Shown here: positions 38,498 to 47,761 of the stretch, one piece after another | How the letters are laid out: every line of letters begins with the position of its first letter | How positions within the stretch are numbered: the stretch's first letter is position 1 | From: Pseudomonas sp. Irchel 3A7 | Lineage (GTDB): Bacteria; Pseudomonadota; Gammaproteobacteria; Pseudomonadales; Pseudomonadaceae | Assembly (NCBI RefSeq): GCF_900187565.1 | Contig: NZ_FYED01000019.1 | Location: 1-64,000 of the forward strand | Direction: 5' to 3' | DNA length: 64,000 nucleotides | Position numbers and translations under genes: made by a program | Notes under the pieces: model-generated | Told to the model about the DNA's origin: nothing | Seen by the model: the letters and a program-made list of their open reading frames with translations, nothing else | Database searches by the model: none

Positions 38498-38611
38498 GGT
38501 GTCTGTCCTCGTAATGTTAATGGCAGAAAACGTCGTTTCAAGACGCTTCAAGCCAGATGAATATTGGCTGAAACTACCCATGACGATTAATTCAGTCAAC
38601 CGGAGACCGCC

Positions 38612-39610
38612 ATGACTGCCTTGAATATGCCCCCTGCCGTCGCCCTCGATTCAGCCACAAAATCGACGTCGATCAAAAACCTCCCCATCAACCTGTTCGG
38701 TTCCGTGATGGGGCTTGCAGGCCTCAGCCTGGCTTGGCGCCTGGTCAGCCAACACACCGCTCAGGCCAGTGTGATCGCCGACGGCATCGGCCTGTTTGCC
38801 GGACTGGTCTTCGCCCTGCTGGTATTGGGCTACCTCACCAAATGGATCAAGCACCCCGAAGTGGTGAAAGCGGAATTCAACCACCCTGTGTCTGGCAACT
38901 TCTTCGGTACCGTCACCATTGCCCTGTTGCTGCTGTCTGCTGTATCTGCCCCCTACAGCGCGGTGTTGAGTCAGGCGCTTTGGGTCATTGGCAGCCTGTT
39001 GACCGTGGTGCTGGGTGGTGTGGTGGTATCGCGGTTGCTGTCGGGTAACCAGGACGCGCAGCATGCCGTGCCCGCGTGGTTGATCCCCGGTGTCGCCACC
39101 CTCGACATCGCCGTGGCCGGTGCGCAAATGCCCATGGCCTGGGCTTATGAGTTCAACGTGTTCGCCATCGCCGTCGGTACCGTGTTGGCGCTGATGTTCT
39201 TCACCCGGATTTTCGCACGACTGGTACACGAGCCAGCCATGGCCAAAGGCATGACGCCTTCGCTGATGATTCTGATCGCGCCTTTTGAAGTCGGCTTCCT
39301 GGCCTACACCAACTTCTTCGGGGTGATCGATCACTTCGCCAGCCTGCTGTTCTACTTCGGTCTGTTTCTGTTTGCGGTGCTGGCCTTCAAAGTGTTTCGT
39401 AAAGACGTGCCCTTCTCGCCTGCCTGGTGGGCCATCAGCTTCCCCATCGCCGCGCTGAGCAATGCCGCGTTGAAATACGCCTACGCACAAGACAGCATCG
39501 TCCTCAGTGCCGTGGCCTATTTGATTCTGGCCTTCCTGACCATTGCCTTGGCGGTACTGACCGTGAAGACATTGAAAATCCTGTTCAACGGAAAACTGTT
39601 GTCCAACTGA
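38612..39610 (+). CDS. TDT/SLAC1-family transporter (TehA-like)
   Basis: 332 residues, about 10 hydrophobic segments. Typical pieces are NLFGSVMGLAGLSLAWRL near the N-terminus, PMAWAYEFNVFAIAVGTVLALMFF, and SPAWWAISFPIAALSNAALKYA with the family's Phe-rich pore line. The TDT/SLAC1 family comprises anion or C4-dicarboxylate channels and tellurite-resistance permease TehA; no TehB gene is adjacent. Read divergently from the GlxA-type regulator and followed after 15 bases by an SMR gene, so cotranscribed with it. Confidence 0.85.
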   Translation: MTALNMPPAVALDSATKSTSIKNLPINLFGSVMGLAGLSLAWRLVSQHTAQASVIADGIGLFAGLVFALLVLGYLTKWIKHPEVVKAEFNHPVSGNFFGTVTIALLLLSAVSAPYSAVLSQALWVIGSLLTVVLGGVVVSRLLSGNQDAQHAVPAWLIPGVATLDIAVAGAQMPMAWAYEFNVFAIAVGTVLALMFFTRIFARLVHEPAMAKGMTPSLMILIAPFEVGFLAYTNFFGVIDHFASLLFYFGLFLFAVLAFKVFRKDVPFSPAWWAISFPIAALSNAALKYAYAQDSIVLSAVAYLILAFLTIALAVLTVKTLKILFNGKLLSN

Positions 39611-39625
39611 CCCATCGAGGCATCC

Positions 39626-39949
39626 ATGACTTACGGTTATTCCTGGGGCCTGCTGTTTCTGGCAGGTCTTCTGGAGATTGTGTTCGCGATAGGCTTGAAA
39701 TCCGCCAGCGGCTTGCAAAGACCCTGGTTGTTACTCGGCACGTTCGTGGCTTTGGCGGGGAGCCTGACGTTGTTGACCCTGGCGCTGCGCCAACTGCCCA
39801 TTGGCACAGCGTACGCCGTGTGGACCGGTATCGGCGCTGCCGGTACGGCATTGGTCGGCATGTACTGGCTCGGCGATGCGGTGTCTTTCTGGCGGGTGGT
39901 CTGGCTGGGGATGATTGTGGTGAGTGTCGCAGGGCTGCGCTGGTCGTGA
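39626..39949 (+). CDS. Small multidrug resistance (SMR) transporter
   Basis: 107 residues, four membrane segments. The catalytic Glu17 lies in TM1 (GLLFLAGLLEIVFAIGLK), with YAVWTGIGAAGTALVGMYWLGD in the TM3 region, matching SugE/Gdx (guanidinium exporter) more than EmrE because of the AVWTGIGA-type motif. It functions as an antiparallel homodimer. Distal gene of the TDT-SMR operon. A hairpin terminator follows. Confidence 0.88.
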   Translation: MTYGYSWGLLFLAGLLEIVFAIGLKSASGLQRPWLLLGTFVALAGSLTLLTLALRQLPIGTAYAVWTGIGAAGTALVGMYWLGDAVSFWRVVWLGMIVVSVAGLRWS

Positions 39950-39978
39950 GACCGGCTGAGCAGTACGGATTCACAAAC

Positions 39979-40008
39979 AAAAAACGGGCGCTTCAAAAGC
40001 GCCCGTTT
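39979..40008 (+). terminator. Terminator after SMR gene
   Basis: AAAAAACGGGCGCTT CAAA AGCGCCCGTTT: an 8-9 bp GC-rich stem between the convergent SMR and LPS-type genes. It can work for the minus strand too. Confidence 0.85.
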
Positions 40009-40028
40009 CCATGGGTCAAGGATTTCCG

Positions 40029-40817
40029 TCAGACCCGCTTGTCCAGTTCATCCAGCGACACCCGAGCCACCAGCGCCTCAGGAATTCGGGAGACTTCGGA
40101 CAGGTTATAGACTTGAAAATCCTTGTTCATGACGTACTTCGACAGGATCTCGAATGACGGCAGTATTCTCGTATAGAAGTGCTCATCAAGCCGGCAGGGG
40201 GAAGCAAACACCCCCGGCGCTTCATAGAAGCGATTCGCTGATTGATTCAAGTCCACACCCACCAGAAACACCTTGGTAAACCCCAGGTGATAGGCAAGCT
40301 GTAATGCCAGGTAGGCCACTGTGCGAGCGTCGAAAAAACCGCGCTTTAGATTCTTGCTGAAACCCAGGCTCCGATTACGGCCAGTGCCGAGCTTGCGGCT
40401 TCTGACAAGTTCGTTGTCATTGCGAAACAGATCGCTCCAGGACAGCTTGGGTGCCCGGCTCAACAGATACAGCTGGCCTGAGGGTTTGACCGTTGTATGC
40501 CAGACGTGATCTTCCGACAGCGCAACCCGTTCACTGAGTCGCATGGCCTGCGAGAACAATTCAGGTTGCTGCCGGGAAAATCCCTGATCGGTACACACAT
40601 AAAAAAACGGGTTGATGCCTGTCCCGATAAACTTCGAGATCGCGCCATTCATGGTGATCATCGGAACATCGGCAAATTTTTCCAGCGGAAAATCCTTGGC
40701 AGACGGCCCCGAGGCAACGATGAACACCGATCCTTTTTGAATGTTGCGGCACTCATCGAGGTCATGCACATGAAGTGGACCTGCGGTGCGTGACGAGTTT
40801 TTCTGCGCAACATCCAT
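40029..40817 (-). CDS. MptE-like/DUF115 protein, probable LPS or surface-polysaccharide modification
   Basis: 262 residues from MDVAQKNSSRTAGPLHVHDL. The N-terminal nucleotide/sugar-binding Rossmann-like motif is SVFIVASGPSAKDFPLEKF with VPMITMNGAISKFIGTGINP. A later KVFLVGVDLNQSANRFYEAPG matches the 6-hydroxymethylpterin pyrophosphokinase MptE-like (DUF115) family often linked to LPS core or glycan genes. No glycan gene cluster is adjacent, so the pathway cannot be fixed. Start ATG 40817 preferred over 40859. Family assignment moderate; function inferred. Confidence 0.6.
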   Translation of the reverse strand: MDVAQKNSSRTAGPLHVHDLDECRNIQKGSVFIVASGPSAKDFPLEKFADVPMITMNGAISKFIGTGINPFFYVCTDQGFSRQQPELFSQAMRLSERVALSEDHVWHTTVKPSGQLYLLSRAPKLSWSDLFRNDNELVRSRKLGTGRNRSLGFSKNLKRGFFDARTVAYLALQLAYHLGFTKVFLVGVDLNQSANRFYEAPGVFASPCRLDEHFYTRILPSFEILSKYVMNKDFQVYNLSEVSRIPEALVARVSLDELDKRV

Positions 40818-41020
40818 CTTCAAATTTCCTATCCATTGAGATCGATCATGTGTGACCAATCTTCATTGTGATAGTTTTCAACCGACGAGCCAACAGCTTG
40901 ACTTCATCGGATCCCAAGTTTGCGACGGAGCGCAAAGGCCGTCGCAGAGCGTTCCCCGTTTTCAGAAACGACGCACAGTCTTGGGCCAGAGTGAAAACCA
41001 CCCTCGTCTGATACTGTCTA

Positions 41021-42769
41021 TTACGGGTTTTGCCCTGTGACCACCATCGCAGTTTCCGCCCGTGGCAATTCCAGCGCCGGCAGTTTTGAAGGTAAATTCA
41101 ACTGCTTCAGTACCGGCGTATCGTAGCCATAAACATCGGGTTTGAACGTCACCCGCCCCTCTTTGCTCAAGTCGACAGTCCAGTAAGCCAGCAGCACCGG
41201 CACCTTGACCGGGAGCCTGATGTTTTCGGTCCTGCCATTGGCCAACTGCTTCTGAATGCCCTCACTGTTCCAGTGCTCCGGGTCATTGAACAATAGCTCG
41301 ACCAACTGCAGCGGATTCTCCACCCGGATGCATCCGGAACTGGTGGCGCGCATGGACTTGGCAAACAACTCGCGATGCGGCGTGTCGTGCAGATAAATCG
41401 CATAGTCGTTGGGGAAACGAATGACCACCTGCCCCAATGAATTCTCAGGGCCGGCATCCTGGCGCAGCGTGATACCGCGCGCGTTGTACCAGTCGACGGT
41501 CGACGGATCGAGCACGTTGCCTTCGCGATCCAGGGCCCGGATCCGATTGGCCGCCAGGTAATCCGGGTTCTGTTGAATCTTGGGCAGCATATCCTTGACC
41601 AGAATCGTCGGCGGCACGGTCCAGGTGGGGTTGAACGTGACGTAAGTAATCTCGGATTGAAACACCGGCGTACTGCGAAACGGCTTGCCGACCTGTACCC
41701 GGGAACGCCAGATCGGCTGGCCGTCGCGATACAGCGCGACCTTGTACCCGGCGATGTCCACGACGACAAAAGTGCCTTGCAGCTTGTACAGCAACCACCG
41801 CGCCCGCTCCATGTTCACCCGGACCTGATCGATCCGTGCCTCGACCGGCACATTCAGCGCCGCCAGGGTCGCCGCCCCTGCCACACCGTCCGCCCCCAGA
41901 TACTGCTCGGCCTGATACTTCTTCACCGCCGCAATGACTTTGTCGTCGTAATCGCTGCGTTTGCCCTTGGTTGGCTCCAGATAACCACCGGCCACCAGGC
42001 GGGCGCGCAACTGTGCAACTGCCGCACCGTCCATCCCCGGCTTGAGCGACTGCCCCTCGGCGACCTTCGGCCAACCACCGGCATCCCGAACCTGACGCAA
42101 GTGCGCCAGCGCTACGCGCATGCTGCGATAAACCGCCTCTTGCGGCGGCGCTTGAGCGAACGCGCGAGCCACATCGTGATCGTCGAGGGCAGCAAAGAAA
42201 CTGTTCACATCCTCACGGGAATCAACCCCCTCGGGGTCGAAGTTCCAATGAAAATCCAGCCGTGAAGGGTCGACCTTGCCGCGCCGCAACTGCAACAGCG
42301 CAGTGATGTAGGTGCGGGTCAGCCCGATATCGTAAGCCGCCGATTGCGCTGGCGTTGGCGCGGTGGCCTGCATCGCCAGTTGCGCCTGGACCAACTCGGC
42401 ACTCCGGTAATCCGAGGGGTTCAAGCCATCGATTTCAGTTTCATTCAGACTTTTGAGCAACTGGGCGACATCGCGTCCGTTCGTCCAGGCGGCGCGATAG
42501 TTGCGGTGGGAATAGAAATCCAGGACCACGCGGTTGATGTCCGCGCGCTGATGCTTGCGTGAAGTGAGCAGCGGCGGGAATGCCGATTGCAGGGGTTCCA
42601 GCACGGCCTGGATCGCTTGACCCACGACATCATCAGGCGCCGCCGACACCACACTGGTTTCCGGAGTTGCCTGCACGATCGGCGAACTTTCACCAAATGC
42701 CGTGCCGCTGATCAGAAAGACCATAAAAAAAGCGCGGCTTATGACGAATAACCTTGTTAATTGCACCAT
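41021..42769 (-). CDS. L,D-transpeptidase YcbB/LdtD family
   Basis: 582 residues with signal peptide (FVISRAFFMVFLISGTAFGES). Order: N-terminal region, a YcbB scaffold domain (VVLDFYSHRNYRAAWTNGRD), a peptidoglycan-binding domain (LKPGMDGAAVAQLRARLVAGGYLEP ... KYQAEQYLGADGVAGAATLAAL) and a YkuD catalytic domain ending HDTPHRELFAKSMRATSSGCIRVENPLQL with the active-site Cys in SSGCIRV. Makes 3-3 peptide cross-links in peptidoglycan, periplasmic. Divergent from another L,D-transpeptidase-like gene (84-base gap). All catalytic motifs intact. Confidence 0.93.
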   Translation of the reverse strand: MVQLTRLFVISRAFFMVFLISGTAFGESSPIVQATPETSVVSAAPDDVVGQAIQAVLEPLQSAFPPLLTSRKHQRADINRVVLDFYSHRNYRAAWTNGRDVAQLLKSLNETEIDGLNPSDYRSAELVQAQLAMQATAPTPAQSAAYDIGLTRTYITALLQLRRGKVDPSRLDFHWNFDPEGVDSREDVNSFFAALDDHDVARAFAQAPPQEAVYRSMRVALAHLRQVRDAGGWPKVAEGQSLKPGMDGAAVAQLRARLVAGGYLEPTKGKRSDYDDKVIAAVKKYQAEQYLGADGVAGAATLAALNVPVEARIDQVRVNMERARWLLYKLQGTFVVVDIAGYKVALYRDGQPIWRSRVQVGKPFRSTPVFQSEITYVTFNPTWTVPPTILVKDMLPKIQQNPDYLAANRIRALDREGNVLDPSTVDWYNARGITLRQDAGPENSLGQVVIRFPNDYAIYLHDTPHRELFAKSMRATSSGCIRVENPLQLVELLFNDPEHWNSEGIQKQLANGRTENIRLPVKVPVLLAYWTVDLSKEGRVTFKPDVYGYDTPVLKQLNLPSKLPALELPRAETAMVVTGQNP

Positions 42770-42852
42770 GGATAATCCTTAATCTCCCGCAAATCAAAGG
42801 CTAGCGTTCCACTCGCTGCTAGACTCGACATATTCCTGATGAGACTTACCTT

Positions 42853-43554
42853 ATGCCGATACAACGCTTTGGCTTTCTGCTCACAGCCCTGCTGTTGACG
42901 TCGGCCTACCTACCAGCCTACGCCGATTCGCTTGAAGTGGCGCTGGCCAAAGCTGCTCCAAACGCCAATGCAAAAGTCATCGCCCTGGCGGTACGTGCCA
43001 CCCAATGCACCCGCGCCCAAGGCGCAGCCCCGGCACAGAGACTAGCAGTGATCGATTACTCCTTGCCTTCAACCGAACAACGGTTGTGGGTGTTCGACCT
43101 GAAAAAGCGCAAATTGCTGTTCCAGGAACTCGTCGCCCATGGCCGCAACAGCGGCGAAAACATGGCCACCCAGTTCTCCAACCAGAATGAAAGCTTCGCC
43201 ACCAGCCTCGGCCTGTTCCGCACGCAGGAAAGTTATCGCGGCCAGAACGGCTACTCATTGCGCATGGAAGGCCTGGAGCCCGGCTTCAACGATAACGCCT
43301 TTGATCGGGCAATCGTCATTCACGGTGCACCGTACGTCAGTCCGGTCCTGGCACGCGCCAACGGGCGCATTGGCAGAAGCCTCGGTTGCCCGGCAGTGCG
43401 ACCCGCCATTGCGCGCAGGCTGATCGACTCGATGAAGGATGGGCAGTTGCTGTTTTCCTACTACCCGGATCAGCGCTGGCTGAAGTCTTCTTCCTATATC
43501 AATTGTGGCAGCGGGACAGTAGCGTCATCGGACAAAGCCACCAAACGCCAGTAA
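42853..43554 (+). CDS. Murein L,D-transpeptidase catalytic-domain protein (YkuD_2)
   Basis: 233 residues with signal peptide (FGFLLTALLLTSAYLPAYA). YkuD_2-type domain: QRLWVFDLKKRKLLFQELVAHGRNSGE, then AIVIHGAPYVSPVLARANGRIGRSLGCPAVRPAIAR with the catalytic Cys in GRSLGCPAV. No peptidoglycan-binding domain. Together with the divergent LdtD-like gene it makes a two-enzyme cell-wall locus with opposed promoters in an 83-base gap. Confidence 0.88.
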   Translation: MPIQRFGFLLTALLLTSAYLPAYADSLEVALAKAAPNANAKVIALAVRATQCTRAQGAAPAQRLAVIDYSLPSTEQRLWVFDLKKRKLLFQELVAHGRNSGENMATQFSNQNESFATSLGLFRTQESYRGQNGYSLRMEGLEPGFNDNAFDRAIVIHGAPYVSPVLARANGRIGRSLGCPAVRPAIARRLIDSMKDGQLLFSYYPDQRWLKSSSYINCGSGTVASSDKATKRQ

Positions 43555-43569
43555 ACCTGCGCGCCAAGC

Positions 43570-43584
43570 TGTCAAAACTGTAAT
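43570..43584 (+). promoter_or_regulatory. Possible cop box (CopR site) before copA
   Basis: TGTCAAAACTGTAAT, one base from the TGACA-N4-TGTAAT type of box bound by CopR/CusR regulators, about 75 bases before copA. No copRS genes are in the window. Weak. Confidence 0.35.
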
Positions 43585-43659
43585 CTTCGCCTCAGCCTGC
43601 TGAAAGGCACCGCCCGTTAGCCTCATCGACACGTTCACCAGGCTGACGGGAAAAACGGC

Positions 43660-45357
43660 ATGCACTCCAACACTTCAAGACGCACCTTCGTCAAGGGGCT
43701 GGCCGCGGGCGGGCTGCTGGGCGGCCTCGGGTTATGGCGAACGCCGGTCTGGGCGATCACCAGCCCCGGCGAACCGCAGGTGCTGGCCGGCAGCGATTTC
43801 GAGCTGTTCATCGGCGAAACCCCGGTCAACTTCACCGGCAACCCGCGCACCGCAATGACCATCAACGGCAGCCTGCCCGGCCCGCTCCTGCGCTGGCGTG
43901 AAGGTGACACGGTGACGCTGCGGGTGAAGAACCGGCTCAAGGACAGCACCTCCATTCACTGGCATGGCATCCTGCTGCCCGCCAACATGGACGGCGTGCC
44001 GGGGCTGAGCTTCAAAGGCATCGAACCGGGTGGCGTCTACGTTTATCAATTCAATGTCCGGCAAAACGGTACCTACTGGTACCACAGCCATTCCGGCCTT
44101 CAAGAACAGATCGGCGTGTACGGTCCGCTGGTGATCGACGCCCGGGAACCGGAGCCCTTCCAGTACGATCGCGATTACGTCGTGATGCTGTCCGACTGGA
44201 CCGACGAAGACCCCGTCAGCTTGATGAAGACCCTGAAAAAACAATCCGATTACTACAACTACAACAAACGCACCGTCGGCGATTTCATCCACGACGTCAG
44301 CGAGAAAGGCTGGGGCGCGACGGTTGCCGATCGCAAGATGTGGGCCGAGATGAAAATGAACCCCACCGACCTGGCCGACGTCAGCGGCGCCACCTACACC
44401 TTTTTGATGAACGGCCAGACGCCGGACGCCAACTGGACCGGTGTGTTTCGTCCCGGCGAGAAGCTGCGGCTGCGGTTTATCAACGGCTCCGCGATGACCT
44501 ACTTCGACGTGCGCATTCCTGGCTTGAAAATGACCGTGGTGGCGGCGGATGGACTGCATGTCAAACCGGTGAGCGTCGATGAATTCCGCATCGCGGTGGC
44601 GGAAACCTTCGACGTGATCGTCGAGCCGACAATGGAGACCTACACCCTCTTCGCCCAATCGATGGACCGCACCGGCTACGCTCGCGGCACGCTGTCCGTG
44701 AAGGCAGGCTCAGCGGCGCTGGTGCCGCCACTGGATCCGCGCCCCCTGGTCACCATGGATGACATGGGCATGGGCGGGATGGACCACGGCAGCATGGCCG
44801 GCATGGATCACAGCGCCATGGCCATGCCCGGCATGCAATCCCATCCGGCGTCGGAAAACGACAACCCGTTGGTGGACATGCAGGCCATGTCCACCTCCCC
44901 CAAACTCGACGACCCCGGCCTTGGCCTGCGAAACAACGGGCGCCGGGTCCTGACCTATGCCGACCTGCACAGCACCTTCGAAGACCCGGATGGCCGCGAA
45001 CCCGGTCGCACGATCGAATTGCACCTCACCGGGCACATGGAGAAGTTCGCCTGGTCGTTCAACGGCGTGAAGTTTTCCGACGCCGAACCGCTGCGCCTCA
45101 AGTACGGCGAGCGCGTCCGGGTGGTGCTGGTCAACGACACCATGATGACGCACCCCATCCACCTGCACGGCATGTGGAGCGACCTCGAAGACGAGAACGG
45201 CGACTTCAAGGTGCGCAAACACACCATCGACATGCCGCCGGGCTCCCGGCGCAGCTATCGGGTCACCGCCGATGCACTCGGGCGCTGGGCCTATCACTGC
45301 CATCTCCTGTACCACATGGAAATGGGCATGTTCCGTGAAGTTCGCGTGGAAGAATGA
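43660..45357 (+). CDS. copA: Copper-resistance multicopper oxidase
   Basis: 565 residues, periplasmic, exported by the TAT system (RRTFVKGLAAGGLLGG, twin arginine). Multicopper oxidase sites: type 2/3 ligands IHWHGIL and YWYHSHSG near residues 100-145, and HPIHLHGMW and the C-terminal HCHLLYHMEMGM (T1 His-Cys-His). A Met/His-rich copper-binding stretch is at about residues 366-395 (MDDMGMGGMDHGSMAGMDHS). Oxidises Cu(I) and sequesters copper; first gene of copABCD. Residues all intact. Confidence 0.95.
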   Translation: MHSNTSRRTFVKGLAAGGLLGGLGLWRTPVWAITSPGEPQVLAGSDFELFIGETPVNFTGNPRTAMTINGSLPGPLLRWREGDTVTLRVKNRLKDSTSIHWHGILLPANMDGVPGLSFKGIEPGGVYVYQFNVRQNGTYWYHSHSGLQEQIGVYGPLVIDAREPEPFQYDRDYVVMLSDWTDEDPVSLMKTLKKQSDYYNYNKRTVGDFIHDVSEKGWGATVADRKMWAEMKMNPTDLADVSGATYTFLMNGQTPDANWTGVFRPGEKLRLRFINGSAMTYFDVRIPGLKMTVVAADGLHVKPVSVDEFRIAVAETFDVIVEPTMETYTLFAQSMDRTGYARGTLSVKAGSAALVPPLDPRPLVTMDDMGMGGMDHGSMAGMDHSAMAMPGMQSHPASENDNPLVDMQAMSTSPKLDDPGLGLRNNGRRVLTYADLHSTFEDPDGREPGRTIELHLTGHMEKFAWSFNGVKFSDAEPLRLKYGERVRVVLVNDTMMTHPIHLHGMWSDLEDENGDFKVRKHTIDMPPGSRRSYRVTADALGRWAYHCHLLYHMEMGMFREVRVEE

Positions 45358-45367
45358 GGCGCTACCC

Positions 45368-46246
45368 ATGACCGGATTTACCCGCAACGTTCTGACCTTC
45401 GTCGCCCTCGGACTGACGCTTTCCAAGGCGATAGCCGCCACCGACGACATGCAGGGCATGGACCACAGCCAGATGGACCATAGCCAGATGCAACCCATGG
45501 ACGACGGCCAGATGCAGCCCGCCGCACCGACCGAAAGCCGCACGCCCATCCCGCCGTTGACCGACGCCGACCGCGCCGCCGTCTACGCAAGCCCCCACGG
45601 CCATACCGTGCACGACAGCGCGCTCAACACGTTCTTCCTCGCCGACAAGCTTGAATGGCAGGACGCCGATGACGGCAGCACCCTGGCCTGGGATCTGTCA
45701 GGCGGGATCGGCGGCGACATCGATCGCCTGTGGCTGCGCTCCGAAGGCGAACGCACCAACGGCAAGACCGACGACGCCGAAATCCAGGCGCTCTGGGGCC
45801 ACGCCATTTCGCCGTGGTGGGATGTCGTGAGCGGCGTGCGCCAGGACTTCAAACCCGGCGCCCCGCAAACCTGGGCCGCCTTCGGCGTGCAAGGCATGGC
45901 GCTGTACAACTTCGAAGCCGAAGCCACCGCCTTCATCGGCGAAGGCGGCCAGAGCGCGGCACGGCTGGAGGGCGACTACGACATCCTGCTGACCAACCGG
46001 CTCATCCTGCAGCCGACCGCCGAGCTCAATTTCTACGGCAAAAACGACCCGCAACGGGGCATCGGTTCCGGGTTGTCCAACAGCGAAGCCGGCCTGCGCC
46101 TGCGCTACGAGATCCGCCGGGAATTCGCGCCGTACATTGGCCTGACCTGGAACCGCACCTACGGCAAGACCGCCGATTACGCCACAGACGAAGGCGAGGA
46201 CCGCAGCGAAGCACGCCTGGTACTCGGCGTGCGGATGTGGTTCTGA
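45368..46246 (+). CDS. copB: Copper-resistance outer-membrane protein
   Basis: 292 residues. Signal peptide (FVALGLTLSKAIAA), then an MDHSQMDHSQMQPMDDGQM-type Met-His-Gln copper-binding stretch (about residues 30-55), then a CopB outer-membrane barrel (IGGDIDRLWLRSEGERTNGKTDDAEIQALWG, WWDVVSGVRQDF, YEIRREFAPYIGLTWNRTYG). Ends in RMWF, an outer-membrane type C-terminus. Start ATG 45368, 11 bases after the copA stop. Confidence 0.93.
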   Translation: MTGFTRNVLTFVALGLTLSKAIAATDDMQGMDHSQMDHSQMQPMDDGQMQPAAPTESRTPIPPLTDADRAAVYASPHGHTVHDSALNTFFLADKLEWQDADDGSTLAWDLSGGIGGDIDRLWLRSEGERTNGKTDDAEIQALWGHAISPWWDVVSGVRQDFKPGAPQTWAAFGVQGMALYNFEAEATAFIGEGGQSAARLEGDYDILLTNRLILQPTAELNFYGKNDPQRGIGSGLSNSEAGLRLRYEIRREFAPYIGLTWNRTYGKTADYATDEGEDRSEARLVLGVRMWF

Positions 46247-46300
46247 ACCTATTGATCCAATAACCAACAATTGACCGCTTCAAGCGGCAAGAGGCCTTGC

Positions 46301-46684
46301 ATGCGCACGTTCAAAACCACCATTGTTGCCAGCGTATTTTCTACCGGCCTGCTACTGAGCGCCCTCGCCCAGGCCCACCCGAAACTGCTCTCGTCCACCC
46401 CTGCCGAAGGCACGGAAGGCGCCGCGCCGGGGACCATCGAACTGCACTTCTCCGAAAACCTCGTGACGCAGTTTTCCGGAGCGAAACTGGTCATGACCGA
46501 AATGCCTGGCATGGCTCATGCCCCCATGCCCATGAAGGCCAAGGTCAGCGGCGCCAGCGACCCGAAAACCATGCTCATCACCCCAGCCTCACCGCTGCCT
46601 GCCGGCACCTACAAAGTCGAATGGCGCGCGGTGTCATCGGACACCCACCCGATCACCGGCAACGTCACGTTCAAAGTGAAATGA
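46301..46684 (+). CDS. copC: Copper-resistance periplasmic chaperone
   Basis: 127 residues. Signal peptide (IVASVFSTGLLLSALAQA) followed directly by HPKLLSSTPAEGTEG, where His1 of the mature protein is a Cu(II) ligand. The Met-rich Cu(I) loop is MTEMPGMAHAPMPMKAK, and the C-terminus is DTHPITGNVTFKVK. It is 54 bases after copB and 3 bases before copD. Transfers copper to CopD. Confidence 0.93.
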   Translation: MRTFKTTIVASVFSTGLLLSALAQAHPKLLSSTPAEGTEGAAPGTIELHFSENLVTQFSGAKLVMTEMPGMAHAPMPMKAKVSGASDPKTMLITPASPLPAGTYKVEWRAVSSDTHPITGNVTFKVK

Positions 46685-46687
46685 TCA

Positions 46688-47605
46688 ATGAGCGAACTGG
46701 CCAACATCGCCCTGCGTTTTGCGCTGTACACGGATTTGATGCTGCTGTTTGGGGTAGCGCTCTTTGGGCTGTACAGCCTTAAAGGACCGGAACGGATATC
46801 GGGGGCGGTGTTGCCGTTTCGCTCGCTGTTGACGGGAACCACCCTCCTCGGTGCGGTGCTGTCCGTTGCCGGCATGGTTTTGCTGGCAAGTGCCATGAGC
46901 GGTGAAACAGACTCCGCGGCACTGCGCCCGCACATGGAAATGATGGTCCTGGAAACGGATGTCGGGCTGGCCTGGACGGTTCGGATCATTGCGCTGGTTG
47001 TCGCTGGAATCGCCATGCTGCTCCACCGGCGCGCACCCGGCGTCAGCTTGCTCGTTGCGACGCTTGCTGGCGGCGGCGCCCTCGCCTCCCTGGCCTGGAG
47101 TGGCCACGGGGCGATGGATGAAGGCATCTGGCACTTCACCGCGGACATTCTGCATTTGCTGGCGGGTGGCGCCTGGCTGGGTGCGCTGGTCGCGTTTGCC
47201 TGGATGTCACGGACTGCTGCATTGCAAACCGAAGATCGCATTCGCCTGCTGGCCCACGCCGTCACCCGGTTTGAATCCATCGGCGCAGTCATCGTTGTTG
47301 TCATCGCGGTGAGCGGGGTTGTGAACTACCTCTTCATCGCCGGCCCGAAACTGTTCCTCAATACCTACGGGGTTTTACTGTTCGTCAAAGTCGCGCTGTT
47401 CGCCGGCATGCTCGTCCTCGCCGCGCTGAACCGCTTTCATTTGGGGCCGACGCTGGAGCGTTCATTGCGGGAGGGGCAGTATCGAGTGGCCGCGAATGCG
47501 TTGCGGCGCAGCGTCATGGTGGAATTGACGGCAGCGGTGTTGATTGTGGGATTGGTGGCGTGGCTCGGGACCTTAAGTCCGGGAGCGGAAATCGGCGATC
47601 TGTAA
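46688..47605 (+). CDS. copD: Copper-resistance inner-membrane protein
   Basis: 305 residues, about eight membrane segments (ALYTDLMLLFGVALFGLYS, LLTGTTLLGAVLSVAGMVLL, DILHLLAGGAWLGALVAFAW). CopD family: the conserved HLLAGGAWLGAL includes a His, and the last segment VELTAAVLIVGLVAWLGTLSP is typical. Copper transporter, last gene of the operon. Downstream lies a repeat element that may end the transcript. Confidence 0.9.
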   Translation: MSELANIALRFALYTDLMLLFGVALFGLYSLKGPERISGAVLPFRSLLTGTTLLGAVLSVAGMVLLASAMSGETDSAALRPHMEMMVLETDVGLAWTVRIIALVVAGIAMLLHRRAPGVSLLVATLAGGGALASLAWSGHGAMDEGIWHFTADILHLLAGGAWLGALVAFAWMSRTAALQTEDRIRLLAHAVTRFESIGAVIVVVIAVSGVVNYLFIAGPKLFLNTYGVLLFVKVALFAGMLVLAALNRFHLGPTLERSLREGQYRVAANALRRSVMVELTAAVLIVGLVAWLGTLSPGAEIGDL

Positions 47606-47628
47606 AGGAAGAAGCCTGACATTTCACC

Positions 47629-47680
47629 TGTGGCGAGGGAGCTTGCTCCCGCTGGACTGCGCAGCAGTCCCATTCAGGGG
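47629..47680. repeat. Pseudomonas palindromic repeat (GGCGAGGGAGCTTGCTCCC type)
   Basis: GTGGCGAGGGAGCTTGCTCCCGCTGGACTGCGCAGCAGTCCC: a tandem of two hairpins, a different REP class from the GCGAGCAGG family. A relative is at 48617. Confidence 0.75.
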
Positions 47681-47761
47681 AGCCACTCATTTTTTAAACT
47701 CCTGAAAGTTTCACTACACTCCCACCCTTCAAAACCACGCCACCACAAAAGCCCAATAACA

